64,000 nt of DNA from Nitrosospira sp. Nsp11 (GTDB lineage: Bacteria; Pseudomonadota; Gammaproteobacteria; Burkholderiales; Nitrosomonadaceae): NCBI RefSeq assembly GCF_900142705.1, contig NZ_FRBV01000013.1, forward strand, positions 22,341-86,340. The letters run 5' to 3'. The notes under the pieces are model-generated. The model ran no database searches. It saw nothing but the letters and a program-made list of their open reading frames with translations, and was not told the DNA's origin. This document shows positions 37,802-47,550 of this stretch, piece after piece. The translations under genes and the position numbers were made by a program. The first letter of the stretch is position 1; the number at the start of each line of letters is the position of its first letter.

Positions 37802-39817
37802 TTAAATAACGCTGTTCACCGCTTTTACCACGTTCTCGACGGTGAAACCGAAGTGCTTGAACAGATCGCCCGCGGGAGCGGATTCGCCAAATGTATCCAT
37901 GCCAACCACCGCGCCTTCGAGTCCGACATATTTACGCCAGTAATCGGTAACGCCCGCCTCCACCGCAACGCGGCCCACGCCCTTCGGCAATACGCTGCCC
38001 TTGTAGGACGGATCCTGGCGATCAAAAAGATTGGTGCATGGCATCGAGACTACGCGCACGTGGACACCCGTTTCGGCCAGTGCTTTTTGTGCCATCATCG
38101 CCAATCCCACTTCGGAACCGGTAGCGATAATAATTGCCCGTGGCTTGCCGTCCGCGGCTTCAGACAGGATATAACCGCCCTTGTCGATCAATTTGATGGT
38201 GGCGGAATCACGTTTCTGAAATGGCAGATTCTGGCGACTGAAGATAAGTATGGACGGGCCATCCCTGCGTTCGATCGCTCGCGCCCAGGATACGGTTGAT
38301 TCAACCGTATCGCATGGTCGCCATACATCCATGTTGGGTATATAACGTAACGTCGCTGTCTGCTCTACCGGTTGGTGCGTGGGACCATCTTCGCCCAGCC
38401 CGATCGAATCGTGCGTGAATACGAACAGATTACGAATTTTCATCAGGGCCGCCATGCGGAGCGCATTGCGAGCATATTCCGAGAACATGAGGAAAGTGGC
38501 GCCGTAAGGGATGATACCGCCATGCAGCGACAGCCCGTTCATTATCGCGCTCATACCGAATTCACGAACGCCATAATAGATATAGTTGCCCCCGGCATCG
38601 CGGTCGATACCTTTCGAATTCGACCAAAGGGTAAGATTGGATCCGGCCAGATCTGCGGAACCTCCAACCAGTTCGGGCAATTGCGGCGCCAGACCTTCAA
38701 TGGCGTTCTGCGAAGCCTTACGGCTGGCGATTGTTTCTTCCTTAGCATGCACACGCGCGATCAGCGCGTCTACATGTTCACTCCATCCTTCAGGTAATTG
38801 ACCCGATATCCGTCGGGTAAACTCGGCGGCCTCGGCAGGGTACTTTTCGGCATACTCGGCAAACTTGCGATTCCATGCATCCTCCAGCTTTGTGCCTTTC
38901 GCGCGGGCATCCCACATTTCATAAACATCCTGGGGGATTTCGAATGGCAGATGATTCCATCCGATATGAGGACGGGCTGCGGCTATTTCCGCGGCTCCCA
39001 GTGCGGCGCCATGAACCTCGTGAGTATCGGCCTTATTGGGGGAACCCATGCCGATCACTGTTTTACAGCAGATCATCGAGGGCCGGTTGCCCGCCTGCTT
39101 GGCGGCCTCTATGGCGGCCTCTATGGCCACGGGATCGTGACCGTTGACGTTGGGCACCACGTGCCAGCCGTAAGCCTCGAACCGCTTCGGCGTATCATCA
39201 GTGAACCAGCCTTCCACATGCCCGTCTATGGAAATGCCGTTATCGTCATAAAAACAGATCAGCTTGCCTAGCCCCAGCGTACCGGCCAATGAGCAGGCTT
39301 CATGGGAGATGCCTTCCATCAGGCAACCATCTCCCAGAAATACGTAGGTGTGGTGGTTGACAATGTCAAAACCCGGACGGTTGAAATCCGCGGCAAGTAT
39401 TTTTTCCGCCAGCGCCATGCCCACTGCATTGGCAAGTCCCTGCCCCAGAGGACCCGTGGTGGTTTCCACCCCGGGCGTGTACCCATATTCGGGATGACCC
39501 GGGGTTTTGGAGTGAAGCTGGCGGAAGTGCTTGATTTCCTCCATCGGCAGGTCATAGCCGGTGAGGTGCAGCAAGGCGTAAATCAACATCGATCCATGTC
39601 CGTTGGATAACACGAACCGGTCTCTGTCAGCCCATTTGGGATTCGCGGGATTGTGGCGCAGATGATGAATCCATAATACCTCAGCTATTTCCGCCATGCC
39701 CATGGGCATGCCAGGGTGGCCCGAATTGGCTTTTTGCACAGCATCCATGGCCAATGCACGGATGGCGCTGGTCAGGTCTTTGAACACCGGCGCGTCAAAA
39801 TCTCTAAATGCTCCCAT
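37802..39817 (-). CDS. tkt: Transketolase
   Basis: A 671-residue thiamine-diphosphate enzyme of the pentose-phosphate pathway and Calvin cycle. Motifs: [20 protein letters not shown], the TPP-binding [18 protein letters not shown], and [20 protein letters not shown] in the pyrimidine domain, with the catalytic His and the TPP-contacting Glu. Length and order of the three domains are usual. The start is preceded by GAGGGAG. A hairpin with T-run lies just upstream at 39857-39889. It is the first gene of the carbon cluster, which continues through gap, pgk, pyk and fba. Confidence 0.97.
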   Translation of the reverse strand: MGAFRDFDAPVFKDLTSAIRALAMDAVQKANSGHPGMPMGMAEIAEVLWIHHLRHNPANPKWADRDRFVLSNGHGSMLIYALLHLTGYDLPMEEIKHFRQLHSKTPGHPEYGYTPGVETTTGPLGQGLANAVGMALAEKILAADFNRPGFDIVNHHTYVFLGDGCLMEGISHEACSLAGTLGLGKLICFYDDNGISIDGHVEGWFTDDTPKRFEAYGWHVVPNVNGHDPVAIEAAIEAAKQAGNRPSMICCKTVIGMGSPNKADTHEVHGAALGAAEIAAARPHIGWNHLPFEIPQDVYEMWDARAKGTKLEDAWNRKFAEYAEKYPAEAAEFTRRISGQLPEGWSEHVDALIARVHAKEETIASRKASQNAIEGLAPQLPELVGGSADLAGSNLTLWSNSKGIDRDAGGNYIYYGVREFGMSAIMNGLSLHGGIIPYGATFLMFSEYARNALRMAALMKIRNLFVFTHDSIGLGEDGPTHQPVEQTATLRYIPNMDVWRPCDTVESTVSWARAIERRDGPSILIFSRQNLPFQKRDSATIKLIDKGGYILSEAADGKPRAIIIATGSEVGLAMMAQKALAETGVHVRVVSMPCTNLFDRQDPSYKGSVLPKGVGRVAVEAGVTDYWRKYVGLEGAVVGMDTFGESAPAGDLFKHFGFTVENVVKAVNSVI

Positions 39818-39856
39818 GAATACGGACTCCCTCGCTCAACAGATATATGTAGGATA

Positions 39857-39889
39857 CAAAAACACCGCCCCCTAACCCGGGTAGCGGTG
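39857..39889 (-). terminator. Possible terminator or attenuator between ntrX and tkt
   Basis: A six-bp stem, CACCGC/GCGGTG (39863-39868 and 39884-39889), followed on the minus strand by five T (complement of 39858-39862). It would end the ntrY-ntrX transcript or act as an attenuator before tkt. The stem is short, so this is moderate only. Confidence 0.5.
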
Positions 39890-40073
39890 CGGGTCGGCAA
39901 AACCATTATTATCGCTTAAGATACGATGTCAGACAACATGACAAATCTCGGGCTGTCCATATCGGATGTGTTCGCGCTCCAGTAACCCGGGAAATGCGGC
40001 GGGATGATCCTGGCTTGATCGCATTGTCAAGTTGCTGATTCCGGAAATGCCGGCGTGCCATCATTTTTCGATA

Positions 40074-41324
40074 TCAGGTATTCCGCAGCTTTATGCCCAG
40101 CAGTTTAAGCTTGCGGTAAAGATGCGTGCGCTCCAACCCGGCGCGCTCGGCGACCCGTGTCATGTTGCCATTTTCCAGGTCGATGAGTTGTTCAAAATAC
40201 ACTTTCTCGAACATATCGCGCGCTTCCCGTAACGGCATATTCAGCGGGACACCCGCAACCGCTTGTGCCGGCGATGAAGATGCCAGTATTTGCTTCACAT
40301 CATCTGCCGATATTTCATCTCCGGCGCTGGTTAACGCAAGGGAGTGCACCGCGCCGGTCAGTTGCGCAAGATTTCCAGGCCAGTCATGGTTCCGTAAACA
40401 ATTGAGCGCAGCGGTACTGAATTGCCGCAAGGGCACTTCGCCCGATTCAATATAGCGCGAGAGTATCTGGGCCGCGAGCTCAGGGATGTCTTCCCGATGT
40501 TCCCTCAGCGCGGGAACATTGATGCAAAGACCGCTCAATTGTTCATACAACCTTGGCTCATAGACACCTTGCGCGGCGAGCCCCGCCAATGGTGTCGTGG
40601 TAACGCATACGAGCCGGACGCTATATTTTTCGAGCTTGCCCAACAGTAGAAGCAGCCCTTTTTGCGCCAATCTGTTGAGGTCTCCTATCTCCTTGAGAAA
40701 CAGCAATCCGCCTTTTGCCTGCTCAAGCAAATCAAATGGAGCATTCGCCAGGGCAGAGAGCGTATCGGGTTCCACCCAGGGCGTGTTGGGTCGATGCAAA
40801 AAGCGGGCGCATAGATCCACCCCGGTTCCAGGTTCGCTGGTGAGTAGCAGCGGTGCGCGCAAGTTAACTACCTGTTCCAGCCGTTTTTTCAGATCTGCGA
40901 TCAAAGGTCCCCTGCCCAAGCTGGCGAGGGGAAGCATTATGCTGGGTTTGACCTGTCCCCCGCGCAGTGCGCGTCCTACAGTGCTCAACAGTTTCTGCAG
41001 CGGTACCGGTTTCTCGAGGTAGCCGGCTGCGCCCATCCGCGTGGCCTCTACTGCAGTATCTATCGTGCCGTGCCCGGACATCATTACTACCGGCATGGTG
41101 AGCAGCCCGCCGCTGGCCCATTCTTTCAGCAGAGTGATCCCGTCGGTATCCGGCATCCAGATATCCAGCAGTACGAGGTCGGGCCGTGTTTGTTTGCGCC
41201 AGTTGCGCGCTTGACCTGCATTTTCCGCGAGGGCAACGCGATAACCTTCGTCTCGTAAAATTTCGGACAAGAGCTCGCGTATGCCAATCTCATCATCAAC
41301 AACAAGTATTGTGTTATTGCTCAT
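40074..41324 (-). CDS. ntrX: NtrX-type response regulator with degenerate AAA+ domain
   Basis: A 416-residue response regulator. The receiver (1-120) has the phosphoacceptor Asp54 in VLLDIWMPD and the Lys switch (LEKPVPL). The middle resembles a sigma-54 activator but is shortened and altered: the Walker A is TSEPGTGVDLC (Lys missing), the Walker B reads GGLLFLKEIGDL (Asp to Lys), and no GAFTGA loop is present. It should therefore not hydrolyse ATP or activate sigma-54 holoenzyme. The C-terminal Fis-like helix-turn-helix is intact (NMTRVAERAGLERTHLYRKL). It follows ntrY by 116 bases. NtrX relatives without GAFTGA are known in some proteobacteria and work as classic DNA-binding regulators. Confidence 0.88.
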   Translation of the reverse strand: MSNNTILVVDDEIGIRELLSEILRDEGYRVALAENAGQARNWRKQTRPDLVLLDIWMPDTDGITLLKEWASGGLLTMPVVMMSGHGTIDTAVEATRMGAAGYLEKPVPLQKLLSTVGRALRGGQVKPSIMLPLASLGRGPLIADLKKRLEQVVNLRAPLLLTSEPGTGVDLCARFLHRPNTPWVEPDTLSALANAPFDLLEQAKGGLLFLKEIGDLNRLAQKGLLLLLGKLEKYSVRLVCVTTTPLAGLAAQGVYEPRLYEQLSGLCINVPALREHREDIPELAAQILSRYIESGEVPLRQFSTAALNCLRNHDWPGNLAQLTGAVHSLALTSAGDEISADDVKQILASSSPAQAVAGVPLNMPLREARDMFEKVYFEQLIDLENGNMTRVAERAGLERTHLYRKLKLLGIKLRNT

Positions 41325-41440
41325 AGTTCATAAAATCAATACGCATACGGTTGTGGTGGAATTCATATCTGCCGATATTCCGGTTATGAATTATCGACGG
41401 ATGCTCGTCTGTATGTTCAGATTCATTTATGGCTGTTTAA

Positions 41441-43612
41441 TCATGTGGCTGTTCGATAAGCCCTCAAATTGTCCTTCCCCGCGACCGGCAGAATCAGTGA
41501 TATGCGTGCGCCGTGGGGTCGAATATTTTCGATCTGGATCATACCGCTGTGTTCCTCGATTATTTTTTTGACAATGGGTAGCCCCAGCCCTGTGCCTTTG
41601 GATTTGGTGGTAACGTATGGCTCGAACACCCGGGCCCTGACTTGCTCGGGAAAACCTCCGCCGTTATCGCTTACGCTAAAGCGTATGCCGTCGGGTGCGA
41701 TTTCAGTCCGTACCATGATCGCCGGTTCTGCAACACCGATCAGTGTATCCAAAGCGTTTTGCAGCAGATTATGGATAACCTGGCGAAGCCGGGCGGAATC
41801 ACCTCTCACCATCGGCAAGTCAGGAGCCAGGGCCAAATAAATATGCGGCTGGGGATTGCCGGGTGCTGCGGCGCTTGCGGCTTCATATAGTGCGAGCACT
41901 TCACGCACCAGTCCGTTGAAATCCAGCAGATGAAACTCCAGCTCCGGCGCCCTGGCATATTCACTGAATTCATTGACCATTTTTTTTAGTGCTTCCACCT
42001 GGTTGACGATAGTCTCAGTAGACCGCCGCAGGATTTGCGCATCATCGTTATTCAGCTTCTGGGCGAGTTTGTGCTGCATGCGTTCGGCGGAAAGCTGTAT
42101 CGGCGTCAGCGGGTTTTTGATTTCATGGGCCAGGCGCCGCGCCACTTCTCCCCACGCGGCCGTGCGCTGAGCCTGCAATAAATTGGTTATGTCGTCAAAG
42201 ACGACGACACCTCCACCGCCCGAAACAGAGGGCAGGCGTGTGCCGCGTAACAACAGAACCTGGTTGGCCCCATCCCTTGATCGCTCCAGTTGGCACTGCC
42301 ACTCGCCCTTTTTACCCGAACGGAATCCTTCGAGAATCTCGGTTTTGAAAGAACTTAATTGAGGTTCACGCATTGCACATTCTTCAATAGACAATCCCTC
42401 GAGACCCGATAGCGAAATATTCAGAATTTGTCCCGCGCTCAGGTTTGCCGTACGCAAGCGCAAATTCTCGTCAAACACCAGAACGCCGGACGAAAGATTG
42501 GACAGTACGTTTTCCAGGTAAGCCCTTGCGCTTTCGACTTCTTGCTGATGACGGTGCGCAGTCGTGCGAGCTTCTTCCAGTTGCTGAGTCATGAGATTGA
42601 ACGATTCAGTCAGTACTCCCAATTCATCCCGGCTCTGTACCGGGTGGCGTCTGCTAAAATCCCCCTGGGCGACGGCGCGGGTACCTTCAGCCAGCATGCC
42701 CAAAGGCGCGCTCAGCCGTTCGCTGATGAGAAAAGCGGCAGCTAAAGCAGAAAAAAGCGAGAGCAACAGCGCGAGTGTAAGCGTTACACCGTATAAACTT
42801 TTCAATCCTTCACGAGATAGCAGCAATTCCTGGTAATCGCGATACGCTGCCTGCACTATTTCCGCATCATCACCCAGTTGTTTCGGTACCAGCTGCAGCA
42901 GTTGCAAGATTTTGATATCTCCTTCCATGTCTGGTGAGCCGATTGATACTAATACCTTCAAATACAAGCCTTTGTCGGGAATAGATTCAACCGCGCCGTG
43001 CCATTTCTCCGTCTTCACCTGGTGCATCACGGCTGCACTTAACGTTTCGGGAACTGGCTCCGTTCCATCAGCCCCTAAAAAGGCGATCACGCTGCCGTCT
43101 TGATCAAACAGCGTCGCTTCCTGCGCCTGTGATTCCTTCACGAGGTAGTCTAGCGTCGGCAACGGAGAACCGGGTTGCTCGGATAATGCAATTGCGGCTA
43201 CCTGTGCCTTGTTGCGAAGGTCCTCTAGAAGATTGTCGAGGATCGTGCGTCCCAGGTTTAACCCGCCTTCGAGCGCCCGGTCCACTTTGACGTCGAACCA
43301 GGATTCGATGCTTTTCCCCAGGAATTGTACCGATATGCCATACACCAGCGCACCCGGAAGAACCGCCATCAGTGAGAAAATCAGCAACAGGCGCAGCGCT
43401 AATCTGGAGCCGAACACCCCGGCCTTAAGCCTGCGCCGGAGTCTCCATAGGAGATACCCCACCACCGCCATGAGAAACAAGAGGAAGCCGACATTGAGTC
43501 TGATCAGAAGCCGATATTTGCGGTCAAAAAGCCCGGTATCGGCGCCCGCAGTCGCAAGCAGGAATAGCATGACTGCGCCTAGCGCCGCAGCGATGAAAAT
43601 AACGTACTTCAC
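41441..43612 (-). CDS. ntrY: Sensor histidine kinase NtrY
   Basis: A 723-residue membrane sensor kinase. Three N-terminal helices (about 4-24, 38-58, 70-95) precede a periplasmic domain, then a fourth helix near 270-298, HAMP (residues 298-350, RLSAPLGMLAEGTRAVAQGD), a PAS domain, HisKA with the phosphoacceptor His (RRLAHEIKNPLTPIQLSAER) and a HATPase domain (VSDNGGGFPEQV, KGTGLGLPIVKKI). NtrY senses nitrogen status or redox in relatives. Its start overlaps the DUF4390 stop codon by four bases (ATGA). It is upstream of ntrX on the same strand. Confidence 0.93.
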   Translation of the reverse strand: MKYVIFIAAALGAVMLFLLATAGADTGLFDRKYRLLIRLNVGFLLFLMAVVGYLLWRLRRRLKAGVFGSRLALRLLLIFSLMAVLPGALVYGISVQFLGKSIESWFDVKVDRALEGGLNLGRTILDNLLEDLRNKAQVAAIALSEQPGSPLPTLDYLVKESQAQEATLFDQDGSVIAFLGADGTEPVPETLSAAVMHQVKTEKWHGAVESIPDKGLYLKVLVSIGSPDMEGDIKILQLLQLVPKQLGDDAEIVQAAYRDYQELLLSREGLKSLYGVTLTLALLLSLFSALAAAFLISERLSAPLGMLAEGTRAVAQGDFSRRHPVQSRDELGVLTESFNLMTQQLEEARTTAHRHQQEVESARAYLENVLSNLSSGVLVFDENLRLRTANLSAGQILNISLSGLEGLSIEECAMREPQLSSFKTEILEGFRSGKKGEWQCQLERSRDGANQVLLLRGTRLPSVSGGGGVVVFDDITNLLQAQRTAAWGEVARRLAHEIKNPLTPIQLSAERMQHKLAQKLNNDDAQILRRSTETIVNQVEALKKMVNEFSEYARAPELEFHLLDFNGLVREVLALYEAASAAAPGNPQPHIYLALAPDLPMVRGDSARLRQVIHNLLQNALDTLIGVAEPAIMVRTEIAPDGIRFSVSDNGGGFPEQVRARVFEPYVTTKSKGTGLGLPIVKKIIEEHSGMIQIENIRPHGARISLILPVAGKDNLRAYRTAT

Positions 43613-44235
43613 AGCCTGTTGTTATCTTGAAGCTTAGCCATGGGCAGCTTTGTATTCCATCGCAGCAGGCCGGAGCTCAGATCCCACTCTCTCGACCCGA
43701 GTGTCTCTACCTGAAACGGTTTAGGCAAAGCCGATATGTCGAGCCGCATGCGCAGTTCCACTGTATATTCCTCATCCTGCCTTAACTCGGAACTGGCAAT
43801 GATGGGCCGGTCGCGTACCCGGCTCAGGGCCTGTAAGGCTTCCCTCAGCGTGCCGAAATTCTGCGATAACGTGCCGCGACTCAGGCGGTATTGACGAGTA
43901 AGCGCGTAATAACTCAACCCTTCACGAACTCTGCTCTGGGCAATTCGTTCGTCCAGCCAGTACCAGCGGGACTTCACCAGGTTAAGTTCGGTTACAAAAT
44001 AAAGCACGATGCCTTTCTCAAGTGCATATTCCAGCTTATGATTGAGCGTTATCTCGAAATCAGCGTCAAACTGATAGCCTTCCTCAGTGGTTTCGAGCGT
44101 TACCGACGTTATCTGTATGCCGCCGTCCGCATACGCTGCAGCCACGGGCAGCAGCGCTACGCCCAGCAGCGCCATTACGGCCGCGCACACGCACAACAGC
44201 CGTGCGAAAAAATCAGGCTTTGTGAAGCAGGGCAT
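43609..44235 (-). CDS. DUF4390 protein, secreted
   Basis: A 208-residue exported protein with a signal-like N-terminus (FARLLCVCAAVMALLGVALL, then PVAAAYADGG). I start it at 44235 (MPCFTKPDF), inside the end of rsmB; the frame stays open to 44316. The body is beta-rich (IQITSVTLETTEEGYQFDAD, FEITLNHKLEYALEKGIVL). It has no known enzyme motif. The gene order rsmB-DUF4390-ntrY-ntrX is conserved in betaproteobacteria, so the protein is probably linked to NtrY sensing or envelope stress, which is an inference from context only. Confidence 0.85.
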   Translation of the reverse strand: MPCFTKPDFFARLLCVCAAVMALLGVALLPVAAAYADGGIQITSVTLETTEEGYQFDADFEITLNHKLEYALEKGIVLYFVTELNLVKSRWYWLDERIAQSRVREGLSYYALTRQYRLSRGTLSQNFGTLREALQALSRVRDRPIIASSELRQDEEYTVELRMRLDISALPKPFQVETLGSREWDLSSGLLRWNTKLPMAKLQDNNRL

Positions 44236-45499
44236 AAAAAAAACCGTCGTGATGGGAATCCGGCAATAATTGCCCGTCAATTGCTTCAACCCTCGAAATT
44301 GGCACCAACCGGGCATCCGCGTGGTGGCACAGGAAATTTTTTACCTGCAGTTCGTTTTCTTCTGTAAATACCGAACAGGTCGCGTAGAGCAATTTACCAC
44401 CTCTGGCCAGAATCTGCCAAAGTGCATCCAGGATTTCCCTCTGTTTCGCAGCAAATTGAAAAACGTCGCTTTCACGCCTCAGCCATTTAATGTCCGGGTG
44501 ACGCCGCGTCACCCCCGAAGCAGAGCAGGGAACGTCAGCCAGAATGCGGTCGAACAGCTTTCCGTCCCACCACTCCGCCGGCTGAGATGCATTGCCATGA
44601 ATGATATGATTGGCCTTAAGATCCAGCCGGGTAAAATTTTGTGTTATGCGAGCCACGCGCGCAATGTCGTTGTCGACCGCGGTCAATTCTATATCCGCCA
44701 GCTCCAGCAAATGTGCGCTTTTGCCGCCGGGAGCTGCACAAGCGTCCAAAACACGCATGCAGTCGCGTACGTCCAATAACTGCGCTGCCATTTGTGCGCC
44801 CGCGTCCTGAACCGATATCAAACCCTCGGCAAACCCGGGTAACCGGTCCACCGCCACCGGTTGCCGCAGCTCGAGCGCATCATTTCCTGCCGGCCATGCG
44901 TCCATGCCACTTTGACTGAGGAGATTTTGATATTCCGCGATCATGACCCTGCGCCGATTGACTCTCAAAGTCATGGGGGGGCGTTTATTACTGTTCTCCA
45001 ATATCGCCTTGTAGTTTTGAGGATATTGCGCGCGGAGTTTATCTATCCACCATTGCGGATGGGAATACCGTCCTATCTCACTTTCAGCTACACGCTCAAG
45101 CAGAGCTGAGCGGTTACGTATAAAGTTGCGCAATACGGCATTGACAAGCCCTTGTACTCCCCGAGCACCCTTCTCGCCACTGAGGATGCGGGAAACTGAT
45201 ACAGCATTATCCACAACCGCATGCGGGGCGGTCTTGCTGTATTCCAGTTGATATAATCCCACCAGTAATAAGCAACGCAGATTCTGATCCTTCAGCGGCT
45301 TTTTCAGCAATAAGCCAAGCAATACGTCGAGTTGGCCATAAAAACGCAGTACGCCGTAGCTTAAATCTTGAATTGCGCCGCGCTGCTGAGCGGAGAGATC
45401 GGTATGATTACGCCAGGTATCCTGCAACACCGCTGTCAGGCTCGAACCAGCCAGTACTTTTGCCACAGTTGCGGCAGCCAAACGCTGAGTTTTGGTCAT
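44213..45499 (-). CDS. rsmB: 16S rRNA (cytosine-967-C5)-methyltransferase RsmB
   Basis: A 428-residue enzyme that methylates C967 of 16S rRNA. An N-terminal NusB-like RNA-binding domain (about 1-140) is followed by a Rossmann methyltransferase domain. Motifs: DACAAPGGKSAHLLEL for S-adenosylmethionine, DVPCSASGVTRRHPDIKWLR with one catalytic Cys, and LLYATCSVFTEENEL with the second. Length is usual. The start overlaps the fmt stop by four bases (ATGA), so it is translationally coupled. The last codons before the stop contain an eight-T run next to the DUF4390 start. Confidence 0.97.
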   Translation of the reverse strand: MTKTQRLAAATVAKVLAGSSLTAVLQDTWRNHTDLSAQQRGAIQDLSYGVLRFYGQLDVLLGLLLKKPLKDQNLRCLLLVGLYQLEYSKTAPHAVVDNAVSVSRILSGEKGARGVQGLVNAVLRNFIRNRSALLERVAESEIGRYSHPQWWIDKLRAQYPQNYKAILENSNKRPPMTLRVNRRRVMIAEYQNLLSQSGMDAWPAGNDALELRQPVAVDRLPGFAEGLISVQDAGAQMAAQLLDVRDCMRVLDACAAPGGKSAHLLELADIELTAVDNDIARVARITQNFTRLDLKANHIIHGNASQPAEWWDGKLFDRILADVPCSASGVTRRHPDIKWLRRESDVFQFAAKQREILDALWQILARGGKLLYATCSVFTEENELQVKNFLCHHADARLVPISRVEAIDGQLLPDSHHDGFFYALLHKA

Positions 45500-46431
45500 T
45501 CGCGGCTTTCAAAGCGATCGCCTGGCCGCAATGAATGCCCGGAGAGAAATTCGGCGGCGCTCAGTTTTTTTCCACCCGATTTCTGCACGATTTCCAGTAC
45601 GAGTGAACCCCTGCCGCAACCCACCACAATGCCATCCCGTCTTACTGAAACAATTTCACCTGGTTTGCCGAGCACATCCGCGGCCACAGCGGCTTGCCAT
45701 ATTTTCAATGGCATTCCACACACTCGGGAATATGCGCCAGGACGGGGATTGAATGCTCGCACTGCACGGCCGATGTCCTCCGCGCTCAAGCGCCAGTTAA
45801 TTTCAGTTTCGTCTTTTTCCAATTTGGATGCGTAAGTGACGTCAGCTTCATTTTGAGGAATGGCAAAAAATTTTCCCTGCTCCAGATAGTCCAGCGCCTC
45901 TACGATGCAGCGCGCCCCCAGCAAGGAGAGCCGGTCGTGCAGAGTTTGGGTGGTGTCATCCTGTTCGATTGCGATACCTCTCTGCAATAAAATGGCGCCG
46001 GTATCCAGGCCCCGGTCCATTTGCATGATCGTGATTCCAGTCTTGCGATCCCCTGCCAATATTGCCCGCTGGATAGGTGCAGCACCTCGCCATCGCGGCA
46101 GTAATGAGGCGTGGATGTTCAGGCAGCCAAACTTTGGAATGCTTAAAACAGAAACAGGCAGGAGCAGGCCATAAGCCGCAACAATCATGACGTCGGCATC
46201 AATGGCTCCCAGTTGTGCATGCAACTCGGGCTGCTTGAGCGAGTGTGGCTGCAACAAGGCAAGTTTCCGCTGTTGCGCCAGCGACTTGATTATGCCTGAA
46301 GTGGTCTTCATGCCGCGTCCCGCGGGACGATCAGGTTGGGTCAATACCAATGCAACTTCATGTCCGGCGTCTGCCAGGGCTTCAAGCGCAGGGGCGGCAA
46401 ACGGCGGGGTGCCGGCAAAAATGATTCTCAT
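45496..46431 (-). CDS. fmt: Methionyl-tRNA formyltransferase
   Basis: A 311-residue enzyme that formylates Met-tRNAi using 10-formyltetrahydrofolate, for translation start. Motifs: IIFAGTPPFAAPALEALADA, then the folate and catalytic loop NIHASLLPRWRGAAPIQRAI (with N, H and later D of MQMDRGLDTGAIL). The C-terminal domain (about 205-311) has the tRNA-contacting part. It lies between def and rsmB in the standard operon. Length is usual. Confidence 0.97.
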   Translation of the reverse strand: MRIIFAGTPPFAAPALEALADAGHEVALVLTQPDRPAGRGMKTTSGIIKSLAQQRKLALLQPHSLKQPELHAQLGAIDADVMIVAAYGLLLPVSVLSIPKFGCLNIHASLLPRWRGAAPIQRAILAGDRKTGITIMQMDRGLDTGAILLQRGIAIEQDDTTQTLHDRLSLLGARCIVEALDYLEQGKFFAIPQNEADVTYASKLEKDETEINWRLSAEDIGRAVRAFNPRPGAYSRVCGMPLKIWQAAVAADVLGKPGEIVSVRRDGIVVGCGRGSLVLEIVQKSGGKKLSAAEFLSGHSLRPGDRFESRE

Positions 46432-46535
46432 CGAAAATACGCGAATTTACCCGGCGAAAGGCTGTTGCCGCTTCGCTTCCTGATCCAGAGATTCCTTGGT
46501 TTTCCCACGTATTTGCCGATAATGGAAACTCGCTG

Positions 46536-47039
46536 TCACATCACTTTTCGACGCTGCTTCTTGAACTTGGACTGAATACGCAATTGCTTCATTCGCGACC
46601 AGTACTCGACAAATACTTTGCCTGACAAATGATCCATTTCATGCTGGATGCATACGGCCAGCAAACCGTCCGCCTCAAGCGTAAATGGATTCCCGTCCCA
46701 ATTTAGCGCCTCCACCGTGACCCGCTCGGCACGTGGCACCTTTCCAAATACGCCCGGTACCGACAGGCAACCTTCTTCATAGTCAGACTCACCGCTGTGC
46801 GCGATGATTTCGGGGTTGATTAACACATGCAACTGATCATGTGTATCGGAAATATCGATCACGATAATACGCTGATGCACATCAACTTGGGTCGCTGCAA
46901 GGCCGATCCCGGGGGCCGCGTACATGGTTTCCGCCATATCCCGCACAAAAGCACGAGTTTCCTCAGTCACTTCCGATACTCGGTTAGCAACCGTATGCAA
47001 TCGCTCATCCGGATACTGCAATATTTTTAGAAGTGCCAT
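46536..47039 (-). CDS. def: Peptide deformylase
   Basis: A 167-residue metalloenzyme that removes the formyl group from new proteins. It has the three family motifs: [20 protein letters not shown] with the metal Cys, and [12 protein letters not shown] with the HExxH-like metal ligands and catalytic Glu. It is the first gene of the def-fmt-rsmB-DUF4390-ntrY-ntrX unit. Confidence 0.97.
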   Translation of the reverse strand: MALLKILQYPDERLHTVANRVSEVTEETRAFVRDMAETMYAAPGIGLAATQVDVHQRIIVIDISDTHDQLHVLINPEIIAHSGESDYEEGCLSVPGVFGKVPRAERVTVEALNWDGNPFTLEADGLLAVCIQHEMDHLSGKVFVEYWSRMKQLRIQSKFKKQRRKVM

Positions 47040-47550
47040 AAACGGGGGCGAGGCTTGAACATTAACAGTCGAAATGCAAATTCAACCATATCGTTGCGAT
47101 GTTCGCATCACAACTCTATAGATAAGAGAAGGGTTTCTCGAATTCGATGCAGAGGTGCATTATATCCTGATTTGGGTAGGAAATTCCTTTTCCAGCTCTT
47201 CACAACTTTCCGATGCCGATACGAGCGACATCGGCAATAACACGTCTCTCTTTCAAATGATAGCCTGACGGGACACTGTCATTTCAACTCCAGAACCATG
47301 GCTCTGCAACATGCAGAAAATATTATCAACTCGCTAATCGCGGATGGGAAACGGTACACTGAAGCGGCGGGTCAAAAATAATGGGCGTCGGCGCCGTATT
47401 GTGTTGCTCGAGGTCGAGGTATACGAATAACTATGCGCGCCTCGCGTTTTGCCCAGCCGCAATTTAGACATTTTTAACGCCCCGCCATGGTTTATTATTT
47501 AAATCTGCTATACGCCGGTATTTCTGTCTTACTACGTTCCAAATGATGAA
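47040..47550. other. Divergent intergenic region between def and dprA
   Basis: About 510 bases with no gene I can support. It should hold promoters for def (leftward) and dprA (rightward). Confidence 0.4.

Noticed and set aside
39100..39135. Tandem repeat of about 12 bases in tkt
   Set aside because: It encodes the normal Ala-Ile-Glu-Ala-Ala-Ile-Glu-Ala-Ala helix of transketolase.
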